A stretch of 46,335 bases of DNA from Anaerolineae bacterium (GTDB lineage Bacteria > Chloroflexota > Anaerolineae > B4-G1 > SLSP01), in assembly GCA_026645815.1 (NCBI GenBank), contig JAPKMR010000029.1, positions 1-46,335 of the forward strand, given 5' to 3'. The translations under genes were made by a program, and so were the position numbers. The notes under the pieces are model-generated. The model had not been told where the DNA came from. It made no database searches and worked only from the letters and a program-made list of their open reading frames with translations. Positions within the stretch are counted from its first letter, which is position 1, and each line of letters begins with the position of its first letter. Shown here piece after piece: positions 17,260 through 24,763 of this stretch.

Positions 17260-18120
17260 TTACGTCTGCTCTACCCAACTGATGATGTATTCTGTATCGG
17301 GGTCTGGCGGCGCGGGGAAGGGTTGTGTCTGCCAAACCCCCCGAAGCCCGAGGGCAGTCGCCGTGAGCGCAAAGTGGCTCATTGCGATGCCGATATCCAC
17401 CCGTTGCAGATCAATTGCTGTTACCAGTTTCATCTGTTTGCGATAATTGGGATTGTGATGCACGAAGAAGTGCCAGGCGCCCGCAGTTTTGAGCACCCGC
17501 CATGGTTGCCGGTTGGAGGCTGAAGGACCCAGGCGCAGCAATTCCAGTGCCTCGGTGTAGGCGCCTGCTTCTGTTGTGGTGAGAGGCGTGCTAAAGTCAC
17601 TATTGAAGAAGAGCTGTTCCCACGGCAATCGCCGGTCTGAACCGGCGCCTCCCCGGATGAGGCGGTCCACCAACCGGGGGTTTTCAGCAGGCAATCCCGT
17701 GGCGATGACCGCAGGCAGCAGTTCCTCCTCGCGGAGCGCCAGCGCGTGGGCGAAGCTGCTGCGGGTGAAGCTGCCGCCCAGCCAACAGGTCCCTAATCCT
17801 AGTGCCGTGGCTCGCAGCACAATCGTTTCTAGCAAGTAGCCGAAATCCTCGAGAGCATTGGGTCCTCGCTTCACCGCACCGAGGATGAAGGCGGTGGGAT
17901 TTTTGATAAAGCCATACGTCCCCAAACCTTTGAGCGCAGCGCGATTCTCCTCTGTGGCGCTGATAAGCAGAAAGTGTGGCTGCGCGCCAAGCGGTCCGTG
18001 TGTTTGCGCCCCACAGAAATCAGCCAGTTGCGCCCGGATTTCCGGTGACATCGGCGTTTTTTCATAACTGCGGCAGGATGTGCGCCGACGTATAACCTCC
18101 GTGATGGCCTCTTTATTCAT
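17260..18120 (-). CDS. Nitroreductase family protein (TM1586-like)
   Basis: A 286-residue FMN-binding nitroreductase-fold protein. The N-terminal RRRTSCRSYEKTPM is the usual FMN-phosphate-binding arginine region, GLGTCWLGGSFTR lies in the middle, and SASNRQPWRVL supplies the later FMN contact. Its length exceeds the 170-220 residues of classical nitroreductases, and the layout resembles the longer TM1586-like group. Physiological substrates of this group are mostly unknown. The start at 18120 is supported by a GGAG site. It is divergent from the LacI-type regulator gene at 18376, which may control it. Confidence 0.8.
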   Translation of the reverse strand: MNKEAITEVIRRRTSCRSYEKTPMSPEIRAQLADFCGAQTHGPLGAQPHFLLISATEENRAALKGLGTYGFIKNPTAFILGAVKRGPNALEDFGYLLETIVLRATALGLGTCWLGGSFTRSSFAHALALREEELLPAVIATGLPAENPRLVDRLIRGGAGSDRRLPWEQLFFNSDFSTPLTTTEAGAYTEALELLRLGPSASNRQPWRVLKTAGAWHFFVHHNPNYRKQMKLVTAIDLQRVDIGIAMSHFALTATALGLRGVWQTQPFPAPPDPDTEYIISWVEQT

Positions 18121-18298
18121 GGCAGGTCTCCTTTGTGTGTTTGGCTAAGATTGTACACCACCCCCATGTTTTTCCTTGGAGTGCTGTACATGAGCCGCAG
18201 CCCCACAATTGAGCGTAGCACCAAAATCCAAAATTGCGAATGGCGCCGTGCCTGGTAGCGCTCCCAAGCCTGAGCATCAGGAACTGCATGCATGTCTA

Positions 18299-18346
18299 TT
18301 GACACAGCCCTCAGAATCGAGTATAGTAGATATGGGAGCGCTTCCA
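18299..18346 (+). promoter_or_regulatory. Promoter with LacI-type operator in front of the regulator gene
   Basis: TTGACA (18299-18304) and TATAGT (18322-18327) are 17 bases apart. The near-perfect palindrome TGGGAGCGCTTCCA (18333-18346) with the central CG typical of LacI/GalR operators covers the expected transcription start. Binding there would block the gene's own transcription, so autoregulation is likely. The promoter also rules out translation starts upstream of about 18335. The rest of 18121-18298 shows nothing recognisable. Confidence 0.8.
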
Positions 18347-18375
18347 GATACGCTTTGATTGAGGGGGGGATATCC

Positions 18376-19398
18376 ATGACGCAACTTACCCTTAAGGAAA
18401 TTGCCAGATTGGCGGGAGTTTCTCGGACCACTGCCTCCAGGGTGCTGAACGATCAGCCCCATGTGCGCTCGGAATTGCGCGAGCGTGTGTTGCGTGTGGT
18501 GGCGGAGACCCGTTATCATCCCAATCCGGTGGCGCGCTCTCTGGCTTTGCAGGAGTCCCGCATGATCGGTCTGGTCGTTCCGCGCAGCGTCCACTCCTTT
18601 TTCTCCGATCCCTATTTCCCGCGTCTGACGCAGGGCATTGCTGAGGCCTGCAATCAATATGATTACACGCTATCATTGTTCCTCGTGCAAACGCCCCAGG
18701 ATGAGGCAAAGGTCTTGCCCAAAATCACCAGTCGGGGTTTTCTGGATGGGGTTATCGTGCAGGTGGGGCAAAGGGAGGACCATCTCATCGCGACGCTGGC
18801 GGATTCCGGTTTGCCGATGGTGGTCGCCGGGCGCCCTGAGATTACGGAGGGGGTGAGCTTCATTGACGTGGATAATGTCGAGGGTGCTCGTAATGCTGTG
18901 CTGCACCTGCTGAAATTGGGGCGACGGCGGGTCGCAACGATTACTGGTGGGCTGAACACCGCAGTGGGGTTGGATCGCAAAGTGGGTTATGAACATGCCC
19001 ACACTGCGATGGGGATAGCCTACGACCCGGCGCTCGTTGTTGAGGGTGATTTCACGGAGAACAGCGCTTACCAGGCAATGGAGCATCTGCTGCAGTACCA
19101 CCCGGATGCGGTGTTTACTGCTTCGGATATCATGGCGGTGGGCGCGATTCATGCGATTCAGCACCACGGTTTGAATGTGCCACGTGATATCGCTGTGGTG
19201 GGTTATGATGACCTGCCGCCTGCATTGATGGTTACGCCGACGCTCACCACAATTCGGCAACCCGTTCGGCGTTTCGGTATTCAGGCAGTGACAGCGCTGC
19301 TGGAACTTCTCAAGCATGGCTCTCAACCCCCGCGCCAGGTCATCATGGGTACAGAGCTTGTGGTGCGCGAGTCCTGTGGAGCAATCCGTGCGGGGTAG
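18376..19398 (+). CDS. LacI/GalR-family transcriptional regulator
   Basis: A 340-residue repressor. Residues 3-28 hold the helix-turn-helix and hinge start (LTLKEIARLAGVSRTTASRVL), followed by a periplasmic-binding-protein-like effector domain (MIGLVVPRS near residue 55, DGVIVQVG, VGYDDLPPALMVTPTLTTIRQP near the C-terminus). Effector domains of this class usually bind sugars. An in-frame ATG exists further upstream at 18292, but it precedes the promoter, so the ATG at 18376 behind a GAGGGGGGGA site is chosen. Neighbouring targets could be the divergent nitroreductase gene or distant sugar genes; only autoregulation is visible. Confidence 0.93.
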   Translation: MTQLTLKEIARLAGVSRTTASRVLNDQPHVRSELRERVLRVVAETRYHPNPVARSLALQESRMIGLVVPRSVHSFFSDPYFPRLTQGIAEACNQYDYTLSLFLVQTPQDEAKVLPKITSRGFLDGVIVQVGQREDHLIATLADSGLPMVVAGRPEITEGVSFIDVDNVEGARNAVLHLLKLGRRRVATITGGLNTAVGLDRKVGYEHAHTAMGIAYDPALVVEGDFTENSAYQAMEHLLQYHPDAVFTASDIMAVGAIHAIQHHGLNVPRDIAVVGYDDLPPALMVTPTLTTIRQPVRRFGIQAVTALLELLKHGSQPPRQVIMGTELVVRESCGAIRAG

Positions 19399-19446
19399 AA
19401 AGTGCTTCTTGAAGCCCGGCTTTGCTGTGCTACGAGAGGTCTGTTG

Positions 19447-20193
19447 TCATTGTCCCTTGCTGAAGGTGTAGCTAATCACCTTCTTGGGGCAGACATCCAC
19501 GCAGCTGCCGCAGAGAATGCACTCGCTGTGTTCCATCACGCCACGCTGCACCATATCATTTACATTCAGGCTCATTGGGCAGTTCTGCGTGCAACGCTGA
19601 CAGTTGATGCAGTGCTCCGGTGTGGCTTTGAGACGCAGGGCGGGCCAATTTCCGAGGTTGCGTAGTTTGCGTCCCAGAATCATGAAGGGCGCCATCCAGC
19701 AGATGGTGTGGCAACCCGCCCGCTTTCCCACGAAGACCGAGAGCGCCAGAAAGACGCCGAGTACGATGTAGTAGATGAAGTAGCGTTCCGGCGCATCCAT
19801 CGAGATGCCACTTTCGGTAAGGTGGAAGAAGTTTAGCTGACGGTAACCACCTGCGCTGATGGCAGCCCAAACGATAATACCCACCCATGGCGCCCAAATT
19901 GCCCACTTGAGCCAGTTACCCTGTTTGCCGCGCAAGGGTTTATCATTGATGGCGAAACAGGCTTCTCCCAGACCTCCCGCCGGGCAACCCCAACCACACC
20001 ATAGCCGCCCCACAAAGAGCGCTGCCAGGAACTGTATTCCAAAGACAATGAGGCTGCCGTTGATGATGCCTTGTGCTGCGCCATCAATGATTACATAGGG
20101 GGAGAAATAGTTCATGGTGATGGGAAAGAGCAACAACGAGAGCAGCAATAGCGCCTGTCGTATGCGTTGGCGTACTGGTTTTTTGGTCATCAT
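19447..20193 (-). CDS. Membrane-bound 4Fe-4S protein (NapH/NosR/CcoG-like)
   Basis: A 248-residue membrane iron-sulfur protein with about four transmembrane helices, the intramembrane motif GRLWCGWGCPAGG typical of the NapH/NosR/CcoG superfamily, and two cytoplasmic [4Fe-4S] motifs, CINCQRCTQNCP and CILCGSCVDVCP, near the C-terminus. It should pass electrons between the quinone pool and a redox partner, but no partner enzyme is adjacent. GGGGGAGG lies just upstream of the double ATG at 20193/20190, so these starts are preferred to a longer in-frame extension. It follows the ThuA-like gene by about 97 bp. Confidence 0.85.
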   Translation of the reverse strand: MMTKKPVRQRIRQALLLLSLLLFPITMNYFSPYVIIDGAAQGIINGSLIVFGIQFLAALFVGRLWCGWGCPAGGLGEACFAINDKPLRGKQGNWLKWAIWAPWVGIIVWAAISAGGYRQLNFFHLTESGISMDAPERYFIYYIVLGVFLALSVFVGKRAGCHTICWMAPFMILGRKLRNLGNWPALRLKATPEHCINCQRCTQNCPMSLNVNDMVQRGVMEHSECILCGSCVDVCPKKVISYTFSKGQ

Positions 20194-20290
20194 GGACCTC
20201 CCCCAACTTGAGCTGACCGGCAGCATGCCGGATCTCTTGGCTGTGTTATCCGATGGGTGTTAGCGCTGAGTTCTCGTGTGTTTCACGGCT

Positions 20291-20950
20291 TCAATTGCGC
20301 GGGGCATTGAGCCACATGAGCGCTTGTGCCGTCAACTTGCGGTAGGCTGGCAACGCCCACACTTTCTCGCTGTGACCCAAGCCAATGTAAGCGACGCGCC
20401 CTGCGCCCTCATGTCGCGTCCATACCAGAGGGTGGCAGACGCGGCGATGTTGCGCCACCATGTGAATCTCGATGTCCCTCTCATAGGCGTTGATGAAGAG
20501 CTCATCCTGCACCACGAAAGCTTCGACGCCCTGCGTGATGGGGTGCTCGCGGTATAAGGGCACTACGGTGAATTCTGCCTCGGGCGGGTGTTCGATGAAA
20601 TAGCCGCCCAGAAGTCGCCGCAGGCGTTGGCTCTCCTCACCGATGACAGAGGCGGCATGCAAGCCCAGCAAACCACCGCCTGCCTGCACCCAGGTCACGA
20701 GAGCTGCCGTCTGCGCGGCGTTGAGGTCGGCAGCCCAAGGCCCTGTCTTCCGGGGACCTCCCAGGCAGGTGTTGAGCAGGACGACATCCACTTCAGAGAG
20801 CGTGGGTTCGGTGAGTGCGTCGAAATCATAAGTGACGCGCACGGTGTAGCCCTGCTGTTGGAAGTAGGGGACCACAAATTCGCGGAAACCCTCGAAATCG
20901 TGGTAGATGCCGCCGAGGAGCAGTAGCATGTTTTTTCCGGTTCCAGACAT
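20291..20950 (-). CDS. ThuA-like trehalose-utilisation-family protein
   Basis: A 219-residue protein of the ThuA/glutamine-amidotransferase-like fold. Visible are LLLLGGIYHDFEGF at the N-terminus, VVLLNTCLGG, the elbow-like GGGLLGLHAAS (the position of the catalytic Cys in true amidotransferases, here without Cys), GGYFIEHPPEAEF, HPITQGVEAF and GRVAYIGLGHSEKVW. ThuA-like proteins are linked to sugar (trehalose/keto-sugar) metabolism and act in the cytoplasm; the reaction here is unknown. The reading frame stays open upstream into the repeat at 21044-21201, but GGAGGG seven bases before the ATG at 20950 marks the real start. Confidence 0.85.
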   Translation of the reverse strand: MSGTGKNMLLLLGGIYHDFEGFREFVVPYFQQQGYTVRVTYDFDALTEPTLSEVDVVLLNTCLGGPRKTGPWAADLNAAQTAALVTWVQAGGGLLGLHAASVIGEESQRLRRLLGGYFIEHPPEAEFTVVPLYREHPITQGVEAFVVQDELFINAYERDIEIHMVAQHRRVCHPLVWTRHEGAGRVAYIGLGHSEKVWALPAYRKLTAQALMWLNAPRN

Positions 20951-21043
20951 TGAAAAACCCTCCACCATGATGTTGTTGTGCAGCCTTAGTTTAGCACAAA
21001 TGAGCCGGCTTGCCAGGCTCAATCCGGCAAAAGTGGTATTCTG

Positions 21044-21201
21044 GGGATTTCGTAGCAGGTCGCTGACCGAAACCGCGCTACGCCCTGCATACTGCCCTTG
21101 AAGCGCAAGCAAGGCATTCGTACCGGAGTTGCTGCAGCGACCAACTCGCACAGCGAGCCTCACAGGGTACGCAGAAGCCCGCTGAACTGCTACGAATGCC
21201 C
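21044..21201 (+). mobile_element. MITE-like inverted-repeat element, family 1, copy 3
   Basis: A 158-bp copy with ends GGGATTTCGTAGCAGGT (21044-21060) and AACTGCTACGAATGCCC (21185-21201), closely matching the copy at 15581-15740 throughout. The flanks give only an imperfect duplication. It separates the divergent ThuA-like and gamma carbonic anhydrase genes. Between it and 21423 (21202-21422) no convincing promoter was found. Confidence 0.8.
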
Positions 21202-21422
21202 TCCTGGGGCACACTCCGCGCACTCGAGAAACCCCAATTAGAGGACCTTATTGTGTGTTTTTGCACGATACCCGATCACCTACATGCTCTCTAGAACAGA
21301 TTCTGACCTGCCTGAAACTTGCTCAAATCTGCCTTTCATGGCACTATAGAGCTGAGCTGCCGGATATGATGAAGTAAGATCGTGTCTGCATTCAACGAGT
21401 GTCATTGCTGAAAGGGGATAGC

Positions 21423-21923
21423 ATGTCCAGGATCATTTTTCGACCGGAACTGGTGCACCCGACAGTCTTCATTGCCTCGGGCGCCGTCGTCGTCGGTGAA
21501 GTTTACCTGGCGGAGGGCGTCAATATCTGGTTCAATGCTGTATTGCGCGGCGATGTGGAATCACTGACCCTGGAAGCTAATGTCAACATTCAGGATGGTT
21601 GCGTGCTACATACCTCTTATGGCTACCCGCTGCTGCTGGAGGAAGGTGTCAGTGTAGGGCATCGCGCGATTGTTCATGGTGCGCGGGTGGGGCGCAATAC
21701 CCTGATTGGGATGGGGGCTTTGCTGCTCGATGGTGTGGAGGTTTGCGCCGATTGTATCGTTGCTGCCGGCGCGTTGTTGCCGCGCGGGAAATCTTACCCC
21801 ACCGGATCCCTGATCATGGGCAGCCCTGCGCGGGTTGTACGTGCGCTGACCGAAGAGGAAATTCAGCACAATCGCGAGGTCGCTGCAGCTTATGTCCGGC
21901 GCGCGCAACATTACCAGGAGTGA
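21423..21923 (+). CDS. Gamma-class carbonic anhydrase-like hexapeptide protein
   Basis: A 166-residue left-handed beta-helix protein of the gamma carbonic anhydrase/YrdA-PaaY family. It shows repeated hexapeptides (ASGAVVVGEVYLAEGVNIWF and onward), NIQDGCVLH, and the three zinc histidines expected for the family: His63, His80 and His85 (VGHRAIVHG). A C-terminal helix (LTEEEIQHNREVAAAYVRRA) completes the trimer-forming fold. CO2 hydration is plausible but many members have other or unknown roles. A GTG at 21399 is in frame, but the ATG at 21423 behind AAAGGGGA is preferred. Confidence 0.88.
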   Translation: MSRIIFRPELVHPTVFIASGAVVVGEVYLAEGVNIWFNAVLRGDVESLTLEANVNIQDGCVLHTSYGYPLLLEEGVSVGHRAIVHGARVGRNTLIGMGALLLDGVEVCADCIVAAGALLPRGKSYPTGSLIMGSPARVVRALTEEEIQHNREVAAAYVRRAQHYQE

Positions 21924-21967
21924 CGTAAGAAACCCCCAACTCATCAATTTTATAGGACAATTGGCAT

Positions 21968-21996
21968 TTGTGTCGCGTTCAGAACGGGCATAAAAT
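21968..21996 (+). promoter_or_regulatory. Possible promoter of the PLP enzyme gene
   Basis: TTGTGT (21968-21973) and TAAAAT (21991-21996), spacer 17. The stretch 21974-21999 also resembles the left end of the element at 15404-15430, so it may be a repeat relic instead of, or as well as, a promoter. Confidence 0.35.
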
Positions 21997-22070
21997 CAGA
22001 TGATGACCGTTGCAGCAAACGGGCAGCGTGAAGACCGTTATGCTCGATACTTTTCACCTGGAGTGAGCTG

Positions 22071-23225
22071 ATGACCTACGACTTCGATGCAATCATTGAC
22101 CGGCGTACTTCTGACAGTATTAAGTGGAAGTGGTGTGAGGAGGAGGAACTCCCCCTGTGGGTGGCGGATATGGATTTCCGCTGTCCTGAACCCGTGATTG
22201 CGGCGCTTCAGGAGCGGGTGGCGCATGGTATTTTCGGTTATGGCAGCGCGCCGGCGGAACTTCGCGAAGTGCTGGTGGCACGGTTAGCGGCGCTCTATGA
22301 TTGGCATGTGGGCCCCGAGGCGATTGTCTTCATGCCGGGCGTTGTTGTGGGTTTCAACCTCGCTGCACAGGCGCTCACTCGCCCTGGGGATGGCTTATTG
22401 ATGCAGACCCCAGTCTACCCGCCATTTCTTAGCACGGCGGAGGATGCCGGGCTGCGCCATGAATCCATGGAGTTGACCTGCCTCCCCGATGGCAGCTACG
22501 AAATAGACTTCGACCGCTTTGAGGCGGCATTCTCGCAGCATACCGCCATGTTCCTGTTGTGTAATCCCCACAACCCGGTCGGGCGTGTATTCCGGCAGGA
22601 GGAACTCGAGCGGATGGCGTCGCTGTGCCTGGAGAAGCGGGTGCTCATCTGTTCCGATGAGATTCACTGCGACTTAATCTTCAGCGGCTACCGGCACCGC
22701 CCGATTGCCGCGCTCGACCCGGAGATTGCCGCGCACACTGTGACTTTGATGGCGCCCAGCAAGACGTACAATATCCCCGGATTGGGATGTTCCTTTGCGG
22801 TGATTCCCAACCCGGCGCTGCGGGAGCGTTTCAAGGCGGGGCAACGTGGTGTGGTCGGGCATGGTAATCTCATGGGCTATACCGCGGCACTGGCAGCTTA
22901 CCGCGATGGTGGTCCATGGTTGGAGAAGGTATTGGCTTACCTCGAAGCCAACCGTGATTTTGTGGTTACTTTTGTGCGGGAGAATCTACCCGGCGTGCGA
23001 GTTGCTTCTCCCGAGGGAACCTATCTGGCGTGGCTCGATTGTCGCGAGACGGGGATCCCAGGGAACCCCTACGACTTCTTCCGTGCGCGGGCGCGGGTTA
23101 TGCTCAACGATGGCGAGACTTTTGGTCCTGGAGGCGCAGGGTTTGTGCGTCTTAACTTCGGTACGTCGCGCGCATTGCTTGCCGAGGGGTTGGAACGCAT
23201 GCGCGCCGCACTGGCAACATTGTAG
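22071..23225 (+). CDS. MalY/PatB-type PLP-dependent cystathionine beta-lyase/aminotransferase
   Basis: A 384-residue fold-type I PLP enzyme. The start MTYDFDAIIDRRTSDSIKW and LPLWVADMDFRCPEPV are hallmarks of the MalY/PatB group, C-S lyases acting on cystathionine or cysteine conjugates. NPHNPVGRVF is the substrate-carboxylate/PLP region, CSDEIHCDL carries the PLP-ring Asp, and APSKTYNIPGLG contains the Schiff-base Lys231. The C-terminal LNFGTSRALLAEGLERM supplies the carboxylate-binding Arg region. The length is normal. It probably takes part in sulfur amino acid turnover. Start supported by GGAGTGA seven to eight bases upstream. Confidence 0.9.
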   Translation: MTYDFDAIIDRRTSDSIKWKWCEEEELPLWVADMDFRCPEPVIAALQERVAHGIFGYGSAPAELREVLVARLAALYDWHVGPEAIVFMPGVVVGFNLAAQALTRPGDGLLMQTPVYPPFLSTAEDAGLRHESMELTCLPDGSYEIDFDRFEAAFSQHTAMFLLCNPHNPVGRVFRQEELERMASLCLEKRVLICSDEIHCDLIFSGYRHRPIAALDPEIAAHTVTLMAPSKTYNIPGLGCSFAVIPNPALRERFKAGQRGVVGHGNLMGYTAALAAYRDGGPWLEKVLAYLEANRDFVVTFVRENLPGVRVASPEGTYLAWLDCRETGIPGNPYDFFRARARVMLNDGETFGPGGAGFVRLNFGTSRALLAEGLERMRAALATL

Positions 23226-23251
23226 TAACGTAATTGACCCCTAAAAATCAC

Positions 23252-23281
23252 TTGCCAAGTTTGCGGTTTTTGAGGTATAAT
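23252..23281 (+). promoter_or_regulatory. Sigma70-type promoter of the M20 dipeptidase gene
   Basis: TTGCCA (23252-23257) and TATAAT (23276-23281) with an 18-base spacer. Transcription would begin near 23288, about 37 nt before the ATG at 23325, which is preceded by GAGGAGG. Confidence 0.65.
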
Positions 23282-23324
23282 TAAGGTCAGTAAATGGTAG
23301 GGGAGAAGCTGTGAGGAGGCTTAA

Positions 23325-24698
23325 ATGTCATTAGCCTGTTTTGACTACGCTCGTTCACACCAGGTCCGGTTCCTAGAAGAGCTCAAAGACTTCCTGCGCA
23401 TTCCCAGCGTTAGCACGCAGGTGGAGCATCGCTCGGATATGATCCGCGCTGCGGTCTGGATTCGGGAGCAGCTGTTGGACACCGGATTTCCGCGTGCCGA
23501 GGTGATGCCCACGCGCGGACACCCCATCATCTACGCTGAGTGGTTGGCAGCAGGTCCTGAAAAGCCCACGGTACTCATCTATGGGCATTATGACGTGCAG
23601 CCGCCAGAGCCTTTTGAACTGTGGCACACGCCGCCCTTTGAGCCTACGGTCGTGGATGACAGCCTTTTTGCACGCGGCGCTGCCGATGACAAGGGGCAGG
23701 TCTTCATCCACATGAAGGCGCTGGAAGCGTTCCAGAAGACTGACGGCATGCCCCCGGTCAACATCAAAATGCTCATCGAGGGTGAGGAGGAGATTGGAAG
23801 TCCTTCCCTCGACCCCTTTATCCGCGAACACCAGGACTTGTTGCGGGCGGACGTGGCTCTTATTTCCGATTCGCACATTTTGGGCAAGGAATTGCCGACC
23901 ATTGTCTACGCGTTGCGTGGCATGGCTTATGTTGAGGTTGAGGTCACGGGACCTGCAGGCGACCTGCACTCCGGTATTTATGGCGGCGCGGTGCAAAACC
24001 CTATCAACGCGCTCTGTGCGATGATTTCCAAACTGCAGGATGAGCACGGTCGTATCTTGATCCCCGGTTTTTATGATAAGGTGCGCGACCTGGAACCCGA
24101 AGAGCGCGCCGAGATGGCGAAGATTCCTTTTGACCGCGAGGTATGGCTGGCAGAGGCGGGTGTCATGCGCGAGTGGGGCGAACCGGGCTATACTGTCATC
24201 GAGCGCACGACTGCACGTCCAACCCTGGATGTGAACGGCATTTGGGGCGGTTATATCCAACCGGGTGCGAAGACGGTGCTGCCGAGCAAGGCTTTCGCTA
24301 AAATCTCGATGCGCCTGGTACCCGATCAAAACCATGAGGAAATCGGTCGCCTGATTGCGGATTACTTCCAGAAGCTTGCTCCGCCTGCCGTGTCGGTGGA
24401 GGTCCGCGACCTGCACGGTGGTGCGGGGGCGATGGTCCGCCGCGATAGCCCGGCGATGAATGCCGCTTTCCGTGCTTACGCTGCGGCTTTTGGGCGGGAA
24501 CCGATTTTTGTGCGCGAAGGTGGCTCTATTCCGGTCGTGGCGACCTTCCAGAAAGTGCTCGGAATTGATACCATTCTGATGGGTTTTGGGCTGCCGGATG
24601 ACAATCTTCACGCGCCCAATGAGAAATTCTCGGTGAGCAATTTCTACCGGGGTATTCAGACGTCACTGCATTTCCTGACCAATCTGGCGGAACTCTAA
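23325..24698 (+). CDS. M20-family metallo-dipeptidase
   Basis: A 457-residue di-zinc peptidase of the M20 family (carnosinase/CNDP-like dipeptidases). Catalytic signposts are present in order: YGHYDVQPPEP with His88, GAADDKGQ with the bridging Asp121, IEGEEEIGS with the general-base Glu and metal-binding Glu (about 154-156), DSHILG, and a C-terminal LPDDNLHAPNEKF with the last metal His. Between about 215 and 330 lies the dimerisation (lid) domain. It is cytoplasmic and likely hydrolyses dipeptides for amino acid recovery. It is a single-gene transcript between a clear promoter and a hairpin terminator. Confidence 0.93.
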   Translation: MSLACFDYARSHQVRFLEELKDFLRIPSVSTQVEHRSDMIRAAVWIREQLLDTGFPRAEVMPTRGHPIIYAEWLAAGPEKPTVLIYGHYDVQPPEPFELWHTPPFEPTVVDDSLFARGAADDKGQVFIHMKALEAFQKTDGMPPVNIKMLIEGEEEIGSPSLDPFIREHQDLLRADVALISDSHILGKELPTIVYALRGMAYVEVEVTGPAGDLHSGIYGGAVQNPINALCAMISKLQDEHGRILIPGFYDKVRDLEPEERAEMAKIPFDREVWLAEAGVMREWGEPGYTVIERTTARPTLDVNGIWGGYIQPGAKTVLPSKAFAKISMRLVPDQNHEEIGRLIADYFQKLAPPAVSVEVRDLHGGAGAMVRRDSPAMNAAFRAYAAAFGREPIFVREGGSIPVVATFQKVLGIDTILMGFGLPDDNLHAPNEKFSVSNFYRGIQTSLHFLTNLAEL

Positions 24699-24713
24699 AG
24701 TCGTCAAGAACTT

Positions 24714-24753
24714 ACCAGGGGCACAGTATCAAATCAGATGCTGTGCCCCTGGT
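24714..24753. terminator. Bidirectional terminator hairpin
   Basis: A perfect 13-bp GC-rich stem (24714-24726 with 24741-24753) with a 14-nt loop, placed between the converging stops at 24698 and 24764. Confidence 0.75.
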
Positions 24754-24763
24754 GTGTTTACCG

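Noticed and set aside
18292..18375. N-terminal extension of the LacI-type regulator
   Set aside because: It would begin upstream of the promoter -35 and has no ribosome binding site; the HTH starts at the 18376 ATG.
23373..24611. 412-codon antisense open frame within the M20 dipeptidase gene
   Set aside because: The plus-strand frame has all M20 catalytic motifs; the antisense frame has none.
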